Positions 33,413 through 40,169 of a stretch of 40,169 bases of DNA are shown here, piece after piece. A program made the position numbers and the translations under genes. The stretch covers positions 1 to 40,169 of the forward strand of contig NZ_JALHBS010000034.1 in NCBI RefSeq assembly GCF_024195285.1. Reading direction: 5' to 3'. The notes under the pieces were generated by a model. The model was not told the origin of the DNA. It was given only the letters and a program-made list of their open reading frames with translations, and did no database searches. This DNA comes from Aurantimonas marianensis. Lineage in GTDB: Bacteria > Pseudomonadota > Alphaproteobacteria > Rhizobiales > Rhizobiaceae. Position 1 is the first letter of the stretch, and each line of letters begins with the position of its first letter.

Positions 33413-34861
33413 TCACCGCCGGCTCAATAGCCGCGACGCCATCCCGGCGAGTTTCCCCCAAGGGGGGCCGAGGCGCTCGAAGACACTGAACGCCCCAACC
33501 TTGTAAACCGATCGGGCGTGGCTCAGGCGGCGAAACCCGTCAAAGCCGTGATAGGCGCCCATGCCGCTCGTCCCGACACCCCCGAAGGGCAGGCTTTCCT
33601 GCGCGACATGCAGCAGCGTGCCGTTGACGGTCACCCCGCCCGAGATCGTGCCGTCGAGAACCATCGTCTGCGCGGATTTATCGTTGCTGAAACAATAGAG
33701 TGCCAATGGGCGGTCCCGTGCGGCAACGTAGCGGATAGCGTCGTCCAGGCTGTCGTAGCCGACGATCGGTAACACAGGGCCGAAGATTTCCTCCGTCATC
33801 AGGAGGCTCTCCGGCGCCACCCCGAAAACTAGGGTGGGATCCATCTTGCGGCCCGAATCCGCGCCGCCGTCCTGATGCGAAAGAACCGTGGCGCCGTCCA
33901 GGCGGGCTGCAGCGACGGCGTCACGAAGACGCTCGTAATGGTGCTCATTGATGATCGCTGAGTAATCTTCATTGCCGGCGATCGCCGGGTAGGCGCGGCG
34001 CGCCGAACTCATCACGGCCGCGGCGAAATCGGCGACCTTTTCAGTTGGAACCAGAGCATAATCGGGGGCGATGCAGGTTTGGCCGGCGTTCAGGAACTTG
34101 CCGAGGGCGACACTGCTGGCGGCCTTGTCGAGCGGATAGTCCGGACACACGATGGCGGGTGACTTGCCGCCGAGTTCGAGCGTAACCGGGGTCAGGTTTT
34201 TCGCCGCTGCCTGCATGACCTTGCGTCCGACGGCGGTGGAGCCGGTGAACAGCAGATGGTCGAAGGGCAGGCTGGAAAAGCGTTGCGCCGCCTCCACTCC
34301 GCCGGTCATCACGGCGACTTCCTCCGGGTCGAAACGTTCGGTGACAAGGCGCTGCAGAAGATCGGCAAAGCGAGGCGCCAATTCCGACGGCTTGACCATG
34401 ACGCGATTGCCGGCCGCCAGCGCGTCGACCAGCGGCGAAACGGCCAGCAGCAGCGGATAATTCCAAGGCGCGATGATGCCGACCACGCCGAGCGGCTCAT
34501 GCCGCACCCAGGCGCGGCCCGGCTGAAACGCCAGATCGACACCGCGACGCTGCGGCTTCATCCAGCCGGCGAGCTTGCGTCGCGCGTAGCGGATGGCGCT
34601 CAGGGTCGGAGCGACTTCGAGAAGTTCGGTTTCGTGCCGGGATCGGTTGCCGAAATCGTGCGAGATCGCCTCGGCAATGGCGAACCGGTTGTCCGTGACG
34701 ATGTCGCGCAGACGCGCCAACGCGTGCTGCCGCGCCTTTAAATCCGGGGCCAGTTCGCGCCGGGATGCCTGATACTGACGCTGGAACACAGCGTTCAGGT
34801 GGCGGCCGGGAGCGGGTCCGTCGGCAGTTGCTTCGGCATCCTGTGGCATGGGATCCAGCAC
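33413..34861 (-). CDS. Coniferyl-aldehyde-dehydrogenase-type NAD(P)-dependent aldehyde dehydrogenase
   Basis: A 482-residue member of the ALDH3-like/CalB branch. Seen are GVVGIIAPWNYPLLLAVSP, FTGSTAVGRKVM (cofactor), the general base in LELGGKSPAIV, the nucleophile in NAGQTCIAPDY, and MTEEIFGPVLPIV. It lacks the extra N-terminal residues of ALDH2-type enzymes, as expected of this branch, and has a C-terminal part with helices (KLAGMASRLLSRR) that may touch the membrane. Aldehyde substrate unknown; lipid or aromatic aldehydes are usual for relatives. No ribosome-binding site stands out; an ATG four codons later (34849) is an alternative start. Confidence 0.9.
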   Translation of the reverse strand: MLDPMPQDAEATADGPAPGRHLNAVFQRQYQASRRELAPDLKARQHALARLRDIVTDNRFAIAEAISHDFGNRSRHETELLEVAPTLSAIRYARRKLAGWMKPQRRGVDLAFQPGRAWVRHEPLGVVGIIAPWNYPLLLAVSPLVDALAAGNRVMVKPSELAPRFADLLQRLVTERFDPEEVAVMTGGVEAAQRFSSLPFDHLLFTGSTAVGRKVMQAAAKNLTPVTLELGGKSPAIVCPDYPLDKAASSVALGKFLNAGQTCIAPDYALVPTEKVADFAAAVMSSARRAYPAIAGNEDYSAIINEHHYERLRDAVAAARLDGATVLSHQDGGADSGRKMDPTLVFGVAPESLLMTEEIFGPVLPIVGYDSLDDAIRYVAARDRPLALYCFSNDKSAQTMVLDGTISGGVTVNGTLLHVAQESLPFGGVGTSGMGAYHGFDGFRRLSHARSVYKVGAFSVFERLGPPWGKLAGMASRLLSRR

Positions 34862-34951
34862 GTTCCGGTGGCATCGCTCGCGGTTTTACTACAGCGGAGG
34901 CGGCAAAGCGCAAGCAATTGCGACGGGCGGGCGGAGCTGGGCCTGCACGCG

Positions 34952-34980
34952 ACCGGCCACGTCGCAATGACGTGGCCGGT
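34952..34980 (-). terminator. Strong hairpin after the envelope-stress operon
   Basis: A perfect 12-bp stem, ACCGGCCACGTC (34952-34963) with GACGTGGCCGGT (34969-34980), loop of 5 nt. It lies 39 bp past the stop of the DUF3618 gene and before the aldehyde dehydrogenase gene. No T-run follows on either strand, so it may work with Rho or as an mRNA 3'-end block. Confidence 0.55.
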
Positions 34981-35019
34981 ATCGACATCAGCGGCGGTCT
35001 AGGCCGCCCGAGCCTGCGC

Positions 35020-36099
35020 TCAGGACAGACCTTCCTTCTTGGCCTCGCTCTTGGCCGCGCCGGCCGCGGCATTGGCGACATCCGAGGCCTTTTCCGCCAA
35101 GGTTTCGCCGCCAGCGCCGCCTTTCGGCATCAAGCCCTTCTTCTCGGCTTCCTCGCTGGCTGCTTCGTAGGCCTTCTCCGCGACATGCCCGGCGCGCTCG
35201 ACCGCATCCTGGCCATAGGCATAGGCTTCGTCCCGCATCCTGTCACGAGCCGCGCCGACAAGCTCGTCCTCGCGGCGCGTCGAGGGGAGCGCGGCGCCCA
35301 CCGCGGCGCCAAGCGCCAGAGCGACCCCGCCCATGATCAAAGGCTCCTCATAGAGCGTGTCGAGGAAGGTGCGCCGTGCACTGCGTCCGGCGCGATAGAT
35401 GCCGCGACCTGCCTCGCGGGCGCGACGCGCCGCGGCTTCTTCTGCGCGCCAAGCAGCGTCGGATGCATCATGGCCAAGCCGAGCGGCCGTGTCGCGCGCC
35501 GAACCAGCAGCACCGGAGATCGTCGATCCCGCGCGGCCGGCGGCGTCGGAGACGCTCGCGCCGGCGCTCGATGCCGCCGCTTTCGCCTTGTCCGTCATGC
35601 CCGGACCGCTAGAGCTGCTGGAGCTGCTGGAGCCATCTCCCACAGACGGGCGCGAAGCGCCGCCCGTGACCGGATACGGACTTGGCCTGGGCGAGACCGC
35701 CGACGCCCCCCGCGCTGATGGATCCGACACGCCTGAGCGATAGCCGCCGACCGGCTCCGAGCCGGCCGGAAACACACCATCGAAGCGCTCGTCATACTCC
35801 CGATCTTCGCGCCATTGATCGTAGCGGCCCTTCAGATGACGGCCCTCGGCGCGCGCGCTTTCGCCGGTGAAGAGCCAGGCGATGCCCGCGCCGATCAGTC
35901 CGAGCGCGAGGGGGTTGTCGCGCACCTGACGCCCGAGGTTCCGCGCCATGTCGGACCCCTGGCCCTCCTTCAGGTAGCTCGACACTTCATCGACGATCTG
36001 CCCGACCGAAAAGCGGTCGCGTAATTCATCAAGGGTCGAGTCCACACGTGAGCGGTGGCTTTCGGCTTCATTTTCCAAGCGGTCGGTATCGTTGGTCAT
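35020..36099 (-). CDS. DUF3618-domain envelope/stress protein
   Basis: A 359-residue protein. Residues 5-50 form the DUF3618 motif region (LENEAESHRSRVDSTLDELRDR...VDEVSSYL). A hydrophobic helix at about 68-85 (NPLALGLIGAGIAWLF) follows, then a long low-complexity part with a serine run, Ala-rich amphipathic repeats resembling LEA/YqjD-type helices, and a second hydrophobic stretch (LIMGGVALALGAAVGAAL). This organisation is typical of rhizobial membrane-associated stress proteins. AAGGAG lies 8 bp upstream of the ATG. Overlaps the DUF1469 gene by 4 bp (ATGA). Probably under the EcfG-type promoter at 37372-37397 through the operon. Confidence 0.83.
   Translation of the reverse strand: MTNDTDRLENEAESHRSRVDSTLDELRDRFSVGQIVDEVSSYLKEGQGSDMARNLGRQVRDNPLALGLIGAGIAWLFTGESARAEGRHLKGRYDQWREDREYDERFDGVFPAGSEPVGGYRSGVSDPSARGASAVSPRPSPYPVTGGASRPSVGDGSSSSSSSSGPGMTDKAKAAASSAGASVSDAAGRAGSTISGAAGSARDTAARLGHDASDAAWRAEEAAARRAREAGRGIYRAGRSARRTFLDTLYEEPLIMGGVALALGAAVGAALPSTRREDELVGAARDRMRDEAYAYGQDAVERAGHVAEKAYEAASEEAEKKGLMPKGGAGGETLAEKASDVANAAAGAAKSEAKKEGLS
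35612..35634. repeat. Short tandem repeat coding for polyserine
   Basis: Two exact copies of GAGCTGCTG (35612-35629) plus a partial one, inside the DUF3618 gene. On the coding strand this gives a run of eight or more serines. Such a tract can change in length by slippage. Confidence 0.5.
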
Positions 36100-36491
36100 C
36101 GGGTCTGCTCCTTCACGAGCTGGCCGTCCTTGCGCAGCTGACGGGCCGTGCGGTCGGGGGAAAGATTGCTGGGACTGAGGTCGTTTCGGCCTTTGATGAG
36201 GAGCGCGACGCCGATACCGGCGATGACCACGCCGACCAGCAGGGCCGCCCATGCGTCGCCCATCAACTCGCCGAGGGCGACGATGAGCGCTTGCGCGAGG
36301 ACGAAAAGCGCCACGAGCAGGCAGATGGCTCCCGCTGCGATCGAGCCGCCGCCAACTTCAACCTGGGTGATCTTGTCCGATATCTCGGAGCGGATCAGCT
36401 CGCCCTCGGTCTTGAAGAGATCGGTGGTTTCCCGCAGCAGATCCGACAGCAATTCCGGCACCGAGCGGTTGTCTCTGGGTTCAACGGCCAT
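36096..36491 (-). CDS. Phage-holin-like DUF1469 (YqjE-type) membrane protein
   Basis: A 131-residue protein with an amphipathic N-terminal helix (SVPELLSDLLRETTDLFKTEGELIRSEI) and two helices, IAAGAICLLVALFVLAQALIVAL and AWAALLVGVVIAGIGVALLI. This is the DUF1469/YqjE ('phage holin family') layout; the name is by resemblance and these proteins are chromosomal, linked to envelope stress with DUF883/DUF3618 partners, as in yqjDE of enterobacteria. The start overlaps the previous gene by 11 bp and its stop overlaps the DUF3618 gene by 4 bp, so all three are translationally coupled. Confidence 0.85.
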   Translation of the reverse strand: MAVEPRDNRSVPELLSDLLRETTDLFKTEGELIRSEISDKITQVEVGGGSIAAGAICLLVALFVLAQALIVALGELMGDAWAALLVGVVIAGIGVALLIKGRNDLSPSNLSPDRTARQLRKDGQLVKEQTR

Positions 36492-37206
36492 GATTGCCTC
36501 CACTGGTGTTGGTGGATGTCGTGCCGGACGGTGTCCGGGTCGGGGTGCCGCCGAGCGGCGCGGTGCTGGAGGAAACGCCTGCCGAAGACGGGGTCGTCAC
36601 GCCGGAGGCGCCGCCGGACGACGCGGCAGTGGATGGCGACGGACGCGCGCCCATCGTCCCCGACGGTCGCACCGCGGTAGGCACCGGTCGCCCGGCCGTG
36701 CTGCTGTCATACGAGTTGCGATCGTCGTAATGCTCGTGCTCGCTGGAAGCGCGCGCGAAGCGTCCCAGCGCGACGCCGGCCAAGGCGGCGCCAACCAGAA
36801 AAGCCGTCGGCTGACGTCGGGCGAAGCCAGCCACCGAGCGGGTGAGATCCTGAACGCTGCGTCCATGCAGGGAGCGCGAGGCATCCTCCAGACCGGAGGC
36901 GACCTCGCGAACGACATTTGCGGCCATCGACTGATCGCGGTCGCCAAGCTCGTCGGAGGCCTTGCGCACGGCGGCGGCGAAATCCTCCATACTTCCGGCG
37001 ACGGCTTCCTTGCCCTGATCCGCGCTCTCGCCGGCCCGTTCCTTGGCCTTTTCGGCGAGGCCGGACGCCTCGTCGCGAATACGCTGGCCGGTCTTCGTCG
37101 CCTCGTCCCGCGCCGATTGCGTCTCGCGTCCGATCGCGTCCGCTGCACGTCTCTTGTCGTCTTCCGCCTTGCCAGGCAGCGACGGTTTGTTGGTATCGGA
37201 TGTCAT
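36481..37206 (-). CDS. Nutrient-deprivation-induced-type stress protein
   Basis: A 241-residue protein. The first 90 residues are a charged LEA-like helix (RRAADAIGRETQSARDEATK, then AGLAEKAKERAGES-like repeats). Residues about 125-145 carry ARRQPTAFLVGAALAGVALG, a glycine-zipper membrane segment. The C-terminal 70 residues are a Ser/Thr/Gly/Pro-rich disordered tail. It matches proteins annotated as 'nutrient deprivation-induced' in Hyphomicrobiales. AAGGAT lies 8 bp before the ATG. It follows the 24-residue peptide gene by 10 bp and overlaps the next gene. Probably a general-stress-response member that protects the envelope, though the function is not experimentally clear. Confidence 0.83.
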   Translation of the reverse strand: MTSDTNKPSLPGKAEDDKRRAADAIGRETQSARDEATKTGQRIRDEASGLAEKAKERAGESADQGKEAVAGSMEDFAAAVRKASDELGDRDQSMAANVVREVASGLEDASRSLHGRSVQDLTRSVAGFARRQPTAFLVGAALAGVALGRFARASSEHEHYDDRNSYDSSTAGRPVPTAVRPSGTMGARPSPSTAASSGGASGVTTPSSAGVSSSTAPLGGTPTRTPSGTTSTNTSGGNHGR

Positions 37207-37216
37207 TGGGATATCC

Positions 37217-37291
37217 TTATGCAAGCCCGAGGAGGGAGAGGATGACGAGGACCACCACGATCAACCCGACCAGATAGATGATGCTGTTCAT
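37217..37291 (-). CDS. 24-residue single-helix membrane peptide at the head of the stress operon
   Basis: A complete 25-codon ORF reading MNSIIYLVGLIVVVLVILSL then LGLA and TAA. It is one membrane helix. GGAAGGAAA lies about 11 bp upstream of its ATG (37289-37291), and the stop is only 10 bp from the start of the stress protein gene, so it is surely within the same transcript. Similar tiny helices precede stress genes in other Hyphomicrobiales, but it has no named family that I know. Likely missed by gene callers because of its length. Confidence 0.72.
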   Translation of the reverse strand: MNSIIYLVGLIVVVLVILSLLGLA

Positions 37292-37623
37292 GACAAGTGT
37301 ATTTCCTTCCTGGGGCGGCAGCGAAGACAGCGAAATGCCTTCACGCGCCCGTGTTCCAGACATGTTGCGTTAAGCGTGATGAAGCCGGTTCGGTTCCATT
37401 ATCGGTGGCTGGCTGCGTAAATGAGACCTTCACCAACACCGCCAATGCGTCGATCGCCGCCGGTGCGGAAGCGGCCCGCCTCGGGCGAGTTTGATCCAGG
37501 ACAATCCGAGAACCGCTCAGGTCGCTATGGTGACGCTGCTTTCGCTGCCGCACGGCCATCGGAGGAGCATCGGCCGCGCGTTCAACGGACCGGCGGGAGC
37601 GCAGCGGATCGGGAGAAGGATGG
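37292..37623. other. Divergent intergenic region, stress operon / CBS-BON gene
   Basis: 332 bp between diverging starts. It holds the EcfG-type promoter for the minus-strand operon (37372-37397). No matching EcfG site was found for the plus-strand CBS-BON gene, whose promoter I could not place. Confidence 0.45.
37372..37397 (-). promoter_or_regulatory. EcfG-type promoter of the envelope-stress operon
   Basis: On the minus strand GGAAC (37393-37397), 19 bp, then TT (37372-37373), which meets the RpoE2/EcfG rule GGAAC-N18/19-TT; the -10 word is GCTT instead of CGTT. It would give a leader of about 75 nt before the 24-residue peptide gene. Confidence 0.6.
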
Positions 37624-38337
37624 ATGGAGAACTTGCCAATGCTGACGGCAAAGGACGTCATGACCGCCAAGGTATTCACCGTGGCGCCGGACGATACGGT
37701 TCGCAATGTCGCGACGATACTGACCACCCATGGCGTAAGCGCCGTCCCCGTCGTCGATGGCGACAGATTGGTCGGAATTGTCAGCGAGGGCGATCTCATG
37801 CGCCGCGCGGAGCTCGGAACCGCCGCCCGCCCGCGCTCCTGGTGGCTGGACTTGTTTACCGATTCGGCGACCACCGCCGCCGACTATACCAAGGCGCATG
37901 CCAGACACGTCGATGCGGTGATGACCAAGAATGTGGTCACGGTCGCGGACGACACGCCGCTGGCGGACATCGCCAATCTTTTGGAAAAACGGCGCATCAA
38001 GCGGGTTCCGGTCGTCCGCGGGGACAAGCTCGTCGGAATCGTCAGCCGCGCCAATCTGATCCGGGCGCTGGCCACCGCACGGGACAGCCAGCTCGCCGCC
38101 ACGGCGGCCGGCGACAGCGGCATACGCGAGGAAATTCTGGGGAAATTGCGCCGCGAGCCCTGGGCTTCGGTCGGCGCCTGGGATGTCACCGTCACCGATG
38201 GAACCGTCGCCTTCTGGGGTCGATATCGAACCGAGGAGGAGCAGGAAGCCTCGCGCGTCCTGGCGGAGAATACCGCCGGCGTCCGCGCGGTTGAAGACCA
38301 TCGTATCCCGGTCGAGGTCTATTACGGCGCCACCTAG
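37624..38337 (+). CDS. CBS-pair protein with C-terminal BON domain
   Basis: A 237-residue soluble protein. Two CBS repeats are at about residues 8-65 (AKDVMTAKVFTVAPDDTVRN...GIVSEGDLMRR) and 93-150 (VDAVMTKNVVTVADDTPLAD...GIVSRANLIRAL), and a BON domain at about 165-232 (IREEILGKLRREPW...AVEDHRIPVEV). CBS pairs bind adenine nucleotides; BON domains contact phospholipids or proteins. The combination is common in alphaproteobacteria and is thought to be a stress-linked regulator. GAGAAGGATGG leads directly into the ATG at 37624; an ATG at 37639 is also possible. Converges on the rsh gene with a 138-bp gap. Confidence 0.88.
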   Translation: MENLPMLTAKDVMTAKVFTVAPDDTVRNVATILTTHGVSAVPVVDGDRLVGIVSEGDLMRRAELGTAARPRSWWLDLFTDSATTAADYTKAHARHVDAVMTKNVVTVADDTPLADIANLLEKRRIKRVPVVRGDKLVGIVSRANLIRALATARDSQLAATAAGDSGIREEILGKLRREPWASVGAWDVTVTDGTVAFWGRYRTEEEQEASRVLAENTAGVRAVEDHRIPVEVYYGAT

Positions 38338-38475
38338 CGCGTTGGTCGGAAAAAGGGGTACCGGGCGTCCCGCTCGCATTCCGCGCCGACCGGTTGGAAC
38401 CGGCCCTATCGCGATCGATGCGTGGCATCGTCCGCCGTCCGGCAGCCTCCGAAACCGCCTGGAAGAACGGCGAAA

Positions 38476-40169
38476 TCAGCCGTTGACCCGCACGACGTCC
38501 GAGACGCACGGCTTGCTACGAAGCTGGTTCAACGTCTGATTGAGGTGGTTGAGATCCCAGACCTCGAGTTCGATCACCATTTTGGTGAAGTCGGGCGCCG
38601 TCGTGACCATCGACAGGTTGTGGATGTTGGCGTCATTGGCCGCGACCGTCTCGGCGATCTCGGCGAGCGAGCCCGGCTCGTTGATCGCCGAGATCATGAT
38701 CCGGGCGGGAAAGCGTTCGTTCAACGCCTCGTCGATGTCCCATCTGACGTCCACCCAGCGGTCCAGCTGGTCGTCATAGTCCATCAGGGCCGGCGACTGG
38801 ATGGGATAGATGGTGATGCCCTTGCCGGGTTCGATGATGCCGACGATCCGGTCGCCCGGCACCGCCCCGTCCGGACCGAAATGCACCGGCATGTCGTCGC
38901 GTGCGCCGCGGATCGGGATGGCGTTCCGATCCTTCTTCTGCTTCGACTTCGAGCGTCCCGGCATGCGGAAGATCATGCCGGCGGCGGTCCTGAGATTGAA
39001 CCAGCCCTCCTCCTCCCGCCGCGGCGAGCGCCGCGTCACCCGGCTGTCCTGATAGTCCGGGAATGCGCTCTTGAGGACGTCGGAGGAGTTCAGCTCACCC
39101 CGGCCGACCGCGGCGAGCGCATCCTCGATCTCGCGCTGACCGAGCCTGCCGAGCAGCGGCTTCAGAATATCGCGGGTAAACGTTTTGCCGGACCGCGCAA
39201 AGGTCCGTTCGAGAATCTGCTGGCCAAGCCCGGAATATTGCCGGCGGATCGAGAGGCGGGCCGCCCGCCGGATCGCCGAGCGCGCCTTTCCGGTGACCGC
39301 GACATTCTCCCAGGCCTGCGGCGGTGTCGCGCCCTTGGCCCGGATGATTTCGACCTCGTCGCCATTGGCGAGTTCGGTGACCACCGGCATGATCCGCCCG
39401 TCGATCTTGCAGCCGACGCAGGTATCGCCGACATCGGTATGGACCGCATAGGCGAAATCGATGGGCGTCGCCCCGCGCGGCAAGGCGATCAGCCGCCCCT
39501 TCGGGGTGAAGCAGAACACCTGATCCTGGAAGAGTTCGAGCTTGGTGTGCTCTAGGAACTCCTCCGGGTTGTCGCCCTCGGCAAGCAACTGGATCGTCCG
39601 GCGCAGCCAGCCATAGGCGTTGGAATCCTTCGACAGATGCACCTTGGCGTCGGCGTCCTCGCCAAGATCCTTGTAGATCGAGTGGGCCGCGACTCCGAAT
39701 TCGGCGATCTCATGCATCAGGGATGTGCGAATCTGCAGCTCGACACGCTGGCGCGACGGCCCGACGATAGTGGTGTGGATCGACCGGTAGTCGTTTTGCT
39801 TCGGCGTCGAGATGTAATCCTTGAACCGTCCGGGGACCATCGGCCAGGTCCGGTGCACGATCCCGAGCGTGCGATAGCAATCCTCTTCGCTGCCGACCAC
39901 GACGCGAAAGCCGAAGATGTCGGAGAGCTGCTCCAGCGACAACGCCTTTCGCTGCATCTTCGAGAACACCGAATAGGGCTTCTTCTGCCGGCCGGTGACG
40001 GTCGCCTCGATGCCGCTGTCCTTCAGGCGCGCGGTCAGATCCCGTTCGATGCTGGCGATGCGCTCGGCGTGGCGATCCCGCAGCTCGGCCAGCCGCGCTG
40101 TAATAGTCTCGTAGGCTTCGAGATTGACGTGCTTGAATGCGAGGACTGTCGGGCCGCGCGAGATCGGCG
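38476..40169 (-). CDS. rsh: Bifunctional (p)ppGpp synthetase/hydrolase Rsh, C-terminal part (5' end outside window)
   Basis: The frame runs from the right edge to a stop at 38476, about 564 codons, so the hydrolase half is not present. Seen are the synthetase domain (KKPYSVFSKMQRK, LSDIFGFRVVV, RFKDYISTPKQNDYRSIHTT, VELQIRT), the TGS domain (FTPKGRLIALPRGATPIDFAY), a helical and conserved-Cys region, and the C-terminal ACT domain (RIMISAINEPGSLAEIAETV). This is the single Rsh typical of Hyphomicrobiales, which makes and degrades ppGpp. The last about 24 bp at the edge translate to SRGPTVL before AFKHVNLEAYE, where the conserved (M/W)xxELEDL would be expected; see findings. Confidence 0.92.
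   Translation of the reverse strand, partial: PISRGPTVLAFKHVNLEAYETITARLAELRDRHAERIASIERDLTARLKDSGIEATVTGRQKKPYSVFSKMQRKALSLEQLSDIFGFRVVVGSEEDCYRTLGIVHRTWPMVPGRFKDYISTPKQNDYRSIHTTIVGPSRQRVELQIRTSLMHEIAEFGVAAHSIYKDLGEDADAKVHLSKDSNAYGWLRRTIQLLAEGDNPEEFLEHTKLELFQDQVFCFTPKGRLIALPRGATPIDFAYAVHTDVGDTCVGCKIDGRIMPVVTELANGDEVEIIRAKGATPPQAWENVAVTGKARSAIRRAARLSIRRQYSGLGQQILERTFARSGKTFTRDILKPLLGRLGQREIEDALAAVGRGELNSSDVLKSAFPDYQDSRVTRRSPRREEEGWFNLRTAAGMIFRMPGRSKSKQKKDRNAIPIRGARDDMPVHFGPDGAVPGDRIVGIIEPGKGITIYPIQSPALMDYDDQLDRWVDVRWDIDEALNERFPARIMISAINEPGSLAEIAETVAANDANIHNLSMVTTAPDFTKMVIELEVWDLNHLNQTLNQLRSKPCVSDVVRVNG

Noticed and set aside
34862-34890. GTTCC word upstream of the aldehyde dehydrogenase as another EcfG promoter
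   Set aside because: It lies within about 20 bp of the start codon, so the -10 word would fall inside the gene.
36096-36491. Prophage remnant because of the 'phage holin family' protein
   Set aside because: DUF1469/YqjE proteins are chromosomal envelope proteins; no other phage genes are near, and the gene is coupled to stress genes.

Overview
The window reads as a chromosomal segment of a GC-rich (roughly 64-65%) alphaproteobacterium, most likely of the order Hyphomicrobiales (Rhizobiales). The evidence is the gene content: a glycine betaine corrinoid methyltransferase cluster of the rhizobial type, a nutrient-deprivation-type stress operon, an entericidin, a bifunctional Rsh, EcfG-type stress promoters, and a degenerate REP-like palindrome of the kind common in this order. 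The genus cannot be fixed from the sequence. No tRNA, rRNA, CRISPR array, transposase or phage integrase was found. Both edges cut genes: an EAL-domain protein on the left and Rsh on the right.

Left part (1-5.4 kb): the end of a c-di-GMP phosphodiesterase, a stand-alone receiver-domain protein, then a ProX/ProW/ProV-type ABC importer for a quaternary amine such as glycine betaine or choline. A strong terminator lies between the binding-protein gene and the permease/ATPase pair.

Central part (5.4-24.8 kb): a betaine-catabolic island. It has two parallel ways of removing the first methyl group. One is a betaine-homocysteine methyltransferase. The other is a cobalt route made of an MttB-family methyltransferase, a corrinoid protein, a methyl-THF:corrinoid methyltransferase, a divergent methylene-THF reductase and a RamA/RACo-like iron-sulfur reactivase. 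DUF1638, PF13769-like and unknown small proteins lie among them. A GATase1/AraC regulator (GbdR-like) and a dimethylglycine/sarcosine dehydrogenase complete the path towards glycine. A haem-c-motif adenylate cyclase and a LuxR-type regulator, divergently transcribed, sit inside the island. The corrinoid protein appears to lack about 14 residues of its B12-binding fold. Four of the enzymes carry Arg/Gly-rich tails.

Right-centre (24.9-32.1 kb, all minus strand): a probable polyprenyl-phosphate pentose pathway. It has a HAD phosphatase-UbiA fusion, a DprE1-like FAD oxidase, an EmrE/ArnE-like small transporter, an extended SDR, a class III aminotransferase and a polytopic membrane protein that may be a GT-C glycosyltransferase. 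Together they could make, flip and transfer a modified (perhaps amino) pentose. This is the best candidate for an undescribed system here.

Right end (32.2-40.2 kb): an HDAC-family deacetylase and a coniferyl-type aldehyde dehydrogenase; a four-gene envelope-stress operon, including a 24-residue membrane peptide, behind an EcfG-type promoter; a CBS-BON protein; and the C-terminal part of Rsh, the (p)ppGpp synthetase/hydrolase.
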